Origin: Leptospira bandrabouensis
Lineage (GTDB): Bacteria; Spirochaetota; Leptospiria; Leptospirales; Leptospiraceae
DNA length: 64,000 nucleotides
Direction of reading: 5' to 3'
Assembly (NCBI RefSeq): GCF_004770905.1
Contig: NZ_RQHT01000014.1
Location: 1,178,001 to 1,242,000 of the forward strand
Positions 57,894 to 64,000 of the stretch are shown piece after piece (positions within the stretch are counted from its first letter, which is position 1; each line of letters starts with the position of its first letter). The notes under the pieces were generated by a model that worked only from the letters and a program-made list of their open reading frames with translations, was not told where the DNA came from and searched no databases. The position numbers and the translations under genes are program-made.

Positions 57894-57907
57894 TATGATT
57901 TAGAAAA

Positions 57908-58279
57908 TTAAAACGGTTGGTAGAAGGCTAGGTAAGCTGCGGCAAGTCCCAAAAGTGGGAATACAAACCAAAGGATTTTGGCAAATTTTTCTTTTTTAGA
58001 AGCCATTGCCAATAGTCCACCAAACGCAAGCCAGATGACGATTTTCAAAATTACCCAAACTGGAAGTGCGGAATGTGAAATTCCTCGGAACTTCATGAGT
58101 CCAAACCCTGCAACGATTAAAAGTAAAAGTCCAACACCATGAAAAATGGCTGCCGCAGTTTTGAATTTGTTTTCCGATTTTTTTCCCCCATTGATGGTGT
58201 AGAGGGTGATACCGCCGAGGGATAAAAATAAAAGATACATTCCGAAAATATGAATGAGTTTATATGCTTCGTATGACAC
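57908..58279 (-). CDS. four-helix membrane protein (SirB2/CopD-like)
   Basis: 123 residues from a GTG at 58277-58279, with AAGGAG upstream. Four membrane helices, with His in the first (YKLIHIFGMYL) and in the loop FHGVGLLLL. The fold resembles SirB2/CopD-like membrane proteins; function unknown. It stands in front of fumC on the same strand but about 143 bp away, with a terminator between. Confidence 0.65.
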   Translation of the reverse strand: MSYEAYKLIHIFGMYLLFLSLGGITLYTINGGKKSENKFKTAAAIFHGVGLLLLIVAGFGLMKFRGISHSALPVWVILKIVIWLAFGGLLAMASKKEKFAKILWFVFPLLGLAAAYLAFYQPF

Positions 58280-58376
58280 AAAAGTCTCCTTGTTTCTGCT
58301 CTATTCTTTCAGATAGAATCATTCTAGGCTAGATTTTTCTCTTTCCCTACGAGGAAAAAGAACTAGGATTTGGAAA

Positions 58377-58829
58377 ATGGAACCCAAAAATTTGTCGAAC
58401 TCTGAAAAAAATCACACCTCAAGTGAGACAGCCAAAACACTACTTGCTTTAAGAGGAATTCCCGGTTCCGGAAAATCAAGTTTAGCAAAATCCATTTCCT
58501 TCACCAACGGAGCACCTATTTATTCTATTGATTCTTATTTTGAAGATGAAGCCGGTGAATATCATTTTGATTATCAAAAAAACCATTTAGCATATAAAGA
58601 CTGCGAAGCCAAAACCAAACAAGCACTGGAACTCGGTGTCCCTTTTGTGATTGTGGACAATACATTTACTTTAGATTGGGAACTAGAACCTTACATTAGT
58701 TTGGCGAAAGAATTTGGATATAGACTTTTTGTTGTCACAGTCGAGAATCGACATGGCGGAAAGAATACACATCAGATTCCAGAAGATCAAATCGAGAAGA
58801 TGAAAGGAAAATATAAGTTGGTATTGTAG
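58377..58829 (+). CDS. P-loop ATP-binding protein, polynucleotide-kinase-like
   Basis: 150 residues. Walker A GIPGSGKSS at 27-35, then AxYSIDSYFEDEAG (acidic substrate-binding region) and VDNTFTLDWELEPY (Walker B-like). The layout matches small kinases of the polynucleotide kinase/zeta-toxin-like group, but the substrate is unknown. No antitoxin-like partner is adjacent. It is divergent from the membrane gene. Confidence 0.72.
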   Translation: MEPKNLSNSEKNHTSSETAKTLLALRGIPGSGKSSLAKSISFTNGAPIYSIDSYFEDEAGEYHFDYQKNHLAYKDCEAKTKQALELGVPFVIVDNTFTLDWELEPYISLAKEFGYRLFVVTVENRHGGKNTHQIPEDQIEKMKGKYKLVL

Positions 58830-58956
58830 GAAAGGATTGGAAAATAAGAACGATTTTTCTAATTTATAGATGAAGTTTGCTAAGATGGAAAAATTAAAAC
58901 TAGAGAAATGTGGCGATTGAAAATACGTTTTTTCGGACTATTCTGACTTTAACTTT

Positions 58957-59328
58957 CTATTTATCGAAAAACTTAACCCCTGCTAGACCCCTGAAATCAT
59001 TGTCTTGAGTCCAAAGTGTTGCTTTATTTAATTGGGCTGTTGCATAAATAATGCTATCTGCCATCGGAATTGACTTTTCTACACTGATCTTTGCAGCATA
59101 AATAGAAATTCTCGAATCCAAATTGATCACCGTACCGAGTTGCATATGGGCTACAATTTTAAGAGCAAGGTCTTCACCCTTTTCTTTATAAACTTTATTG
59201 AAAATTTCAAATAAAGACAAACTTGGAACAATTAAGGTTTCCGTTTTTTCAATGGCTTCAGAAAATAAATTCGCTCGATTCGTGCCACCGAAATACTCTA
59301 ACCATCCGGAAGAATCAACTACATTCAA
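58957..59328 (-). CDS. vapC: VapC-type PIN-domain toxin
   Basis: 123 residues. PIN-domain acidic residues: Asp5 in VVDSSGWLEYF, Glu in FEIFNKVYKEKG, and the pair in MADSIIYATAQ and TLWTQDNDFRG. Such ribonucleases cut tRNA or rRNA when free of antitoxin. It overlaps the antitoxin gene by 4 bp, and the two lie between unrelated housekeeping genes. The target RNA is unknown. Confidence 0.9.
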   Translation of the reverse strand: MNVVDSSGWLEYFGGTNRANLFSEAIEKTETLIVPSLSLFEIFNKVYKEKGEDLALKIVAHMQLGTVINLDSRISIYAAKISVEKSIPMADSIIYATAQLNKATLWTQDNDFRGLAGVKFFDK

Positions 59329-59531
59329 ATTCGATCTCCATCACGATTTAATTTACTGTCCATACCGGCTAAAGAACCTTTCAATTTTTTAATTGGTTCA
59401 ATAGGGATTAACTCCATTCGATTTCCAAAAGTTATCATTTCGAGTTTCATACCAGCTTTAACACCGATTTGTTCACGAATTTCTTTTGGAATGACCACTT
59501 GAAATTTTGGTGAGACTGTCACTTTTCCCAT
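59325..59531 (-). CDS. vapB: AbrB/VapB-type antitoxin
   Basis: 68 residues. The swapped-hairpin DNA-binding domain reads VTVSPKFQVVIPKEIREQIG, typical of SpoVT/AbrB antitoxins; the C-terminal ~25 residues (LKGSLAGMDSKLNRDGDRI) would wrap the toxin. It leads the vapBC pair and overlaps vapC by ATGA. It probably represses its own promoter. Confidence 0.9.
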   Translation of the reverse strand: MGKVTVSPKFQVVIPKEIREQIGVKAGMKLEMITFGNRMELIPIEPIKKLKGSLAGMDSKLNRDGDRI

Positions 59532-59685
59532 ATCGATACCTCTTTCGTAATACTAGATGAAGATCGATCAATTGTCAACGAGATAAGGTAAAGAAAGGTG
59601 AATGATTTTATTTGGAGTCTATTCGGATTGTCTGAGTTTTGGACGTGAGTTTGGTAGGAAGTTAAATTCAAAAAACGAAAAAGGC

Positions 59686-59726
59686 AAAAAAAAACCGCCA
59701 CTTAAACAAAGTTAAGCGACGGTTTT
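59686..59726 (-). terminator. intrinsic terminator of the RRM gene
   Basis: On the minus strand, AAAACCGTCGCTTAAC pairs with TTTAAGTGGCGGTTTT (with two G-U pairs), followed by a T-run. It lies 13 bp after the stop of the RNA-binding gene. Confidence 0.8.
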
Positions 59727-59738
59727 TAACAAACTAGA

Positions 59739-60002
59739 TTATCTCCAGTTGTTAGTTTTAGGTTTTGCGATGTTTACTTTCATCTCACGGTTAAGAACGT
59801 TTTTTCCGTTAAGATCTTTGATCGCGTTATCAGCTTCTTTTCCATCTTTCATTTCGATGAAACCGAAACCTTTAGAACGACCAGAATACTGGTCAGTGAT
59901 GATTTTTGCAGAAGTTACTGCTCCGTGTGCTCCGAAAAGCTCACTGAGTTTACCTTCAGTCATATCGTAAGAGAGGTTGCCAACGTAAATGTTTACTGAC
60001 AT
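59739..60002 (-). CDS. RRM-type RNA-binding protein
   Basis: 87 residues, one RNA-recognition motif with RNP2 IYVGNL and RNP1 SKGFGFIEM. The architecture is that of cyanobacterial and spirochaete cold-induced Rbp proteins. It probably binds single-stranded mRNA as a chaperone. A leader of up to 250 bp with no gene precedes it, and an intrinsic terminator follows, so it is a single transcription unit, perhaps regulated in its 5' UTR. Confidence 0.92.
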   Translation of the reverse strand: MSVNIYVGNLSYDMTEGKLSELFGAHGAVTSAKIITDQYSGRSKGFGFIEMKDGKEADNAIKDLNGKNVLNREMKVNIAKPKTNNWR

Positions 60003-60256
60003 AGTTTTTGTCCTGTTTGTTAAAGTTGACTCGGGAATTCTAGATTTACAATCGTCGGGACCCTAAAAGGGATTTTGGGTAAGAACTCCAGAAAAATGCA
60101 GGGAAAAACTTGGGAAAGCTACCAGCGTGCAAGCTTGAAAGGACTACTTCGGCGGTGAAAATCAACAATACTCTGAATCTTCTGTCAGTGTAATTACCCT
60201 TTCTAAAAAAAGCAATCTGAAAGAAGACCCAGAGAGAAAATTGCGAAAAAGGATTT

Positions 60257-60748
60257 CTAGTGGTGGTGGTGTCCGCCTGGACCGTGCACGTGACCGTGTT
60301 GTAATTCTTCTTCCGTGGCTTCACGAATGGATTTAATCGTGACAGCGAAGTGGAGGGTTTCTCCGGCTAACGGGTGATTGCCGTTCAGTATGACATCGGC
60401 GTCACGAACCTCTTGTAAATATAGAACCATTCTACCTTCGGGAGTGTCCGTTTGGAATTCCATTCCCACTTCTAACTCTGCTTCTGGAGGGAGTTCTGTT
60501 TTGGGGACTTGAAAGATAAGAGCTTCGTTATATGTCCCATAACCATCTTCAGGTGGTACAGTCACATTTTTAGAATCTCCGTTCACTAATCCTTCTAGTT
60601 CTTTCTCCAAACCGGGAATGATGTTCTGCCAGCCGTGGAGGTATAATAGTGGTTCGTCTGATTGGTCCAGAGTTTCTCCCTGGGCGTTCTTTAGGTGATA
60701 GGAAAATCCTACAACCATTCCTTTGCTGATGGTTTTTGACATATTCAT
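60257..60748 (-). CDS. slyD: FKBP-type peptidyl-prolyl isomerase, SlyD
   Basis: 163 residues (a second ATG at 60742 is possible). The FKBP domain reads GMVVGFSYHLKNAQGE and LEGLVNGDSKNVTVPPEDGYG, with the inserted IF chaperone domain (about 75-130). The C-terminal tail HGHVHGPGGHHHH binds nickel, zinc or copper. It folds proteins and aids metal delivery. It is divergent from the phosphate transporter gene. Confidence 0.93.
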   Translation of the reverse strand: MNMSKTISKGMVVGFSYHLKNAQGETLDQSDEPLLYLHGWQNIIPGLEKELEGLVNGDSKNVTVPPEDGYGTYNEALIFQVPKTELPPEAELEVGMEFQTDTPEGRMVLYLQEVRDADVILNGNHPLAGETLHFAVTIKSIREATEEELQHGHVHGPGGHHHH

Positions 60749-60841
60749 TACATTCTACCAATGGAAAAAAATACTGCAACCGAATAAAAGGTTGGTACCA
60801 AATTGTAATCAAAGAAATTGAACCTTGGAAATATTACATCT

Positions 60842-62518
60842 ATGAATTGGTCACTACTCATTCAAGTTTTAGGTGGGCTCGGAATTTTCATCTACGGGAT
60901 GAAATTACTAAGTGAGTCCTTACAACGCGTGGCGGGAGATAGGCTTCGTTCCTTTCTTTCGTCTATGACGAGAAACAGAGTCTCTGCTGTGTTCAGCGGA
61001 CTATTTATTACATCTACAATACAATCTAGTTCGGCAACCACCGTTCTTGTGGTTGGTTTTGTAAACGCTGGTTTAATTTCTCTTGCCCAGGCCATCGGTG
61101 TGATTATGGGAGCCAATATTGGAACCACCATCACGGCATGGATTGTATCTTTTTTAGGTTTTAAGTTCAATATTGCATCGTTTGCTTTGCCAGCTGTGGC
61201 AGCAGGGGTGATCTTAAACTTTTCAAGAAAAGAAAGCAGATCTGGTTGGGGAAGTTTCCTAATTGGATTTGGATTTTTGTTTTTAGGATTGGATTATTTA
61301 AAATCATCAGTTCCTGATAGTGCCAAAGACCCTGAAAGTTTTCTCTTTTTACAACAATACACAAATATGGGATTCAACACCATATTGTTGTTTGTATTGA
61401 TTGGTGCCTTACTAACGATTGTGATTCAATCCTCTTCTGCTTCCACAACCATTACCATTACACTCGCGTTCTCTGGTTACATCCCGATTGATGCGGCTTA
61501 TGGTATGATCCTTGGGGAAAATATTGGAACCACTATCACAGCTAACCTTGCGGCCATTCCGGGAAATCGAAATGCTAAAAAAGCCGCGCTGGCGCATACG
61601 ATGTTCAATGTGTTCGGTGTGGTTTGGGCACTCCTCTTTTTCAAACTGTTTACAGGAATCGTAGATGATTTGATTCCTGGAGATCCACTGACAGATAAAG
61701 AATCTACTAGATTCCATATTTCCTTGTTTCATACAATGTTTAACATTACAAATACGTTAATCCTTATTTGGTTTGTGAATACAATCTCGAAAGTGGTGAG
61801 TGCCATTGTAGACGGCCTCGCCTCCAAAACAGGAAAAGACAAAGATTCCATTCGGTTATTACAAGCTGGTGCTGTAAAAACAACAGAACTAGCGATGGTG
61901 GAACTTGTGGAGTTCACGAAAAAAATCATTCGTGATACTTATGATTTCCTAAGGTTAACAGAACAAATTTTGTTACAACCTTATGATGCTGCCCGTGTCC
62001 TTCAGGTATTAAAAAAAGAAGAAGAGTTGGACCAAGTTCGTACAGAAGTTCTCACTTACTTAAACCAAATCCAAGAAACTGGGATTACCGGAAACTATGC
62101 AAAAGACGTTTTAGGAATTATGGAAAGGGTGAAGGCAGTGGAAGAAATGGGTGATAACTTTGCCTCAATTGCAAGAAAAATGAGAAAATCTCACCGCCAA
62201 AAAGTTTCTTTGGACAAAACGTTCGGTAATTCCGTAAAAGAACAAATGGATTTACTCAAACACCACTACGACATTTTGCTCGTGAACTTGGATCAAAGTG
62301 AAACTTTTGATATCCTTGGTAACCCACAAATTCGTAACCAAAGCCGTGAGTATCGTTTCCAAATGATTCGTTCCATAAAAAAGAACGATTCTAAAGTGAA
62401 GAAGAAAAAGTATCAGAAAAAAGATAATTTGATGCCAGCTCTACTTTACCGTGATGTGTCTCGTAACTTGGACAATATTTCCAGACTATTGAATGCGGCA
62501 ATTTATGCGGACGTTTAG
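60842..62518 (+). CDS. Na/Pi cotransporter family protein with PhoU-like C-terminus
   Basis: 558 residues from the ATG at 60842 (MNWSLLIQVLGGLGIFIYGM). The duplicated cotransporter core has two QSSSA(T/S)T repeats (STIQSSSATTVLVVGF and VIQSSSASTTITI) and GxNIGTT blocks (GANIGTTITA and GENIGTTITA). Eight to nine helices are followed by a ~210-residue helical PhoU-like domain (from about 350). The family brings in phosphate with sodium; the PhoU part may gate it. PstS-like is encoded 21 kb away. Confidence 0.9.
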   Translation: MNWSLLIQVLGGLGIFIYGMKLLSESLQRVAGDRLRSFLSSMTRNRVSAVFSGLFITSTIQSSSATTVLVVGFVNAGLISLAQAIGVIMGANIGTTITAWIVSFLGFKFNIASFALPAVAAGVILNFSRKESRSGWGSFLIGFGFLFLGLDYLKSSVPDSAKDPESFLFLQQYTNMGFNTILLFVLIGALLTIVIQSSSASTTITITLAFSGYIPIDAAYGMILGENIGTTITANLAAIPGNRNAKKAALAHTMFNVFGVVWALLFFKLFTGIVDDLIPGDPLTDKESTRFHISLFHTMFNITNTLILIWFVNTISKVVSAIVDGLASKTGKDKDSIRLLQAGAVKTTELAMVELVEFTKKIIRDTYDFLRLTEQILLQPYDAARVLQVLKKEEELDQVRTEVLTYLNQIQETGITGNYAKDVLGIMERVKAVEEMGDNFASIARKMRKSHRQKVSLDKTFGNSVKEQMDLLKHHYDILLVNLDQSETFDILGNPQIRNQSREYRFQMIRSIKKNDSKVKKKKYQKKDNLMPALLYRDVSRNLDNISRLLNAAIYADV

Positions 62519-62532
62519 TCCGCCTAATTTGA

Positions 62533-64000
62533 TTAAGTAATTTCAAATAGAATCAATGTTATATCATCGTCTGCGGGACCTTCTTTGTTCCGTAGGCGAA
62601 TGTGTTCATCAATCCCACCATACAAAGATTCCACTGACTCTGCTTTTCTTGTGAGTAACCACTGGAGCAGTTCCTCTTCTCCCGAATCTCCATTTTCCCA
62701 CAAATCCCAAATCCCATCGGTAAAAAGTAAAATTTTATCTCCGGTTGCGAGTTTGTAAGTTTCCTCTGGATATTGTACTTCTTTTGCATATCCGATGAGT
62801 TTTCCTTTGGGACGGATCACTTCAATCGATGTGGACTGTTCGTTGAACTTGTATAAGGCGGGGTGTCCGGCATTGGCTACTTTTAATAGTTTTTGTTCCA
62901 AATCGATAAAGATCGCACTGGCAGTTAAAAATTGATTTTTATAATTACCAACAAGAGAAACATTGATACTCTCCAAAACCTTTCCTGGTTTATTGGCAAA
63001 GGCCAAGGTTTGCATATAAGCAATTTTTAACATGGCAGCTTCAATGGCTGCAGGTACACCGTGTCCGGTCACATCGGCAATGAGTCCACAAATTTGGTGT
63101 TTGCCGTAAACGGTTAGGTCATAAAAATCTCCACCCACCAATGAGGCAGGGAAATATCCTGTTTTGATGATGAGGCCTGGGAATTTAGGAAGAACCTGTG
63201 GCAAAGTGGACTCTTGTAGTTTTTGAGCTAATTTTAGCTCTTTTCCATAGGCGATTAACTTCTGTTTGTTGATTTCTGCTTTGAGTTGGATTTTGTCTTT
63301 TTCTTTGCGAACCACGGAAATTCGATCACCCAAACCAAATGCCATCAGTAATACTTCGATAGCAGTTCCTATTTGAAAGGCATTTTCGGTAAAAACATTC
63401 ACAGGAAGAAAACCCATGTACCTGAGAACGGTAGCAAGTCCGCCAACAATCACAAAGAAAAACCCAAAAAAATAAAATCTAGCAGGTGGGAATTTTTTTA
63501 TGTAAGCAATGTAAAAAGAGACTACTAAAGCAAAAAAAGCGAGTAAAAACGAAAATAGATCTCCTGTTTTATTCATCAATCGATAGGGAAAAAATGGCAA
63601 AAGGCAAAAACTAACAATCGGGATGATACTCAGTGCTATAAACCATTTGTAAATGAAAGGAGAGTTTTCCTTTAAATTCATAAAGGTGATACTTAGGGGA
63701 AAACAGGAGATTAAAAAAAGAAAGTAAAGTGGATTGTGTATATGATAAACTAACTCAGGTGAGGACGGAAAAAAAAGTGCAGGAAACAATCCTTGCATAG
63801 AAAATTGAAATAAAATTGCGGATAAAAATAAGTACAAAACATAAAAAATATAAGCTTTATCCCGAACCATAAAATATACAAAAAGATTGTATAAAGTCAT
63901 CACACCCACAATTCCGAAATAAAAACCTTGTAATAAGGTATCCAAAGAAACAAAACTATCAAAATCTTTTTCTTCTGCGACCATGAGTGGGACAGACATC
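62533..64000 (-). CDS. 7TMR-DISM/SpoIIE-type serine phosphatase (5' end beyond window)
   Basis: The frame is open to the right edge; the ATG at 63997-63999 is probably internal, since the extracellular DISM domain is expected upstream. Residues about 20-220 are seven membrane helices; a coiled linker follows, then the PP2C/SpoIIE domain (about 275-488) with GGDFYDLTVYGKHQI, IADVTGHGVPAAIEAAM and LLFTDGIWDLWENG metal-binding acids. It dephosphorylates Ser/Thr sites, often anti-sigma-factor antagonists. It parallels the hybrid kinase at 43209, which has the same sensor type. Confidence 0.9.
   Translation of the reverse strand, partial: MSVPLMVAEEKDFDSFVSLDTLLQGFYFGIVGVMTLYNLFVYFMVRDKAYIFYVLYLFLSAILFQFSMQGLFPALFFPSSPELVYHIHNPLYFLFLISCFPLSITFMNLKENSPFIYKWFIALSIIPIVSFCLLPFFPYRLMNKTGDLFSFLLAFFALVVSFYIAYIKKFPPARFYFFGFFFVIVGGLATVLRYMGFLPVNVFTENAFQIGTAIEVLLMAFGLGDRISVVRKEKDKIQLKAEINKQKLIAYGKELKLAQKLQESTLPQVLPKFPGLIIKTGYFPASLVGGDFYDLTVYGKHQICGLIADVTGHGVPAAIEAAMLKIAYMQTLAFANKPGKVLESINVSLVGNYKNQFLTASAIFIDLEQKLLKVANAGHPALYKFNEQSTSIEVIRPKGKLIGYAKEVQYPEETYKLATGDKILLFTDGIWDLWENGDSGEEELLQWLLTRKAESVESLYGGIDEHIRLRNKEGPADDDITLILFEIT

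Overview
The window looks like a chromosomal segment of Leptospira, most likely a saprophytic or environmental species. The evidence is a Loa22-like OmpA lipoprotein, several spirochaete-type lipoproteins with loose lipoboxes (THC, LFC, FSC, VAC, TNC before the +1 Cys), 7TMR-DISM signalling proteins, AT-rich coding DNA and frequent GTG/TTG starts. The species is inference. Both window ends cut genes: a predicted outer-membrane protein at the left edge and a membrane-bound PP2C phosphatase at the right edge.

Layout. 1-3785: outer-membrane protein, an unknown secreted protein, an oligosaccharide flippase and a PAP2 phosphatase. 3845-9883: PlsC-like acyltransferase, the fused B12 acyl-CoA mutase IcmF, and a protein with a split voltage-sensor-like fold. 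10-14 kb: a secreted papain-like protease with fibronectin-like modules plus its partner, then a dihaem cytochrome c. 14-15.4 kb: decayed DNA and a lipoprotein. 15.4-20.3 kb: (2Fe-2S) ferredoxin and the glycine cleavage operon gcvT-gcvH-gcvP. 20.3-25.1 kb: quinone oxidoreductase, a 24-codon Lys/Ala gene, a three-gene cluster with a SUFU-like protein, AlkB, and a DUF4269 nucleotidyltransferase. 25.2-32.3 kb: NAD-dependent reductase, a frameshifted metallo-hydrolase, thioredoxin behind a CsoR/CstR-like operator, a lipoprotein, a polytopic protein, a VanW-like and VanX-like pair, and a HicA/HicB remnant. 32.6-40.5 kb: hydrolase/MaoC operon, an alkaline-phosphatase-superfamily lipoprotein, a degenerate acyltransferase-like protein, an OmpA-family protein and a PstS-like lipoprotein. 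40.5-50.1 kb: broken NHL-repeat gene, hpt and sixA, a two-component pair, DUF1569, TerC, a polytopic protein, a pseudouridine synthase and loa22. 50.5-58.3 kb: DUF3147, methyltransferase, outer-membrane barrel, class I fumarase, SDH/FRD flavoprotein and class II fumarase. 58.4-64 kb: P-loop kinase, vapBC, RRM protein, SlyD, Na/Pi cotransporter and PP2C phosphatase.

The genes serve envelope biogenesis, acyl-CoA and C1 metabolism, the TCA cycle, and signalling. The least explained items are the S1/S2-S3-S4 protein with no pore (8183-9883), the Lys/Ala micro-gene (21513-21587), the palindrome before trx (27666-27687), the overlapping vanW/vanX-like genes, and GC-rich structured intergenic blocks. 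At least three genes are visibly broken (metallo-hydrolase, HicA/HicB, NHL). No tRNA, rRNA, CRISPR array or intact insertion sequence was seen.
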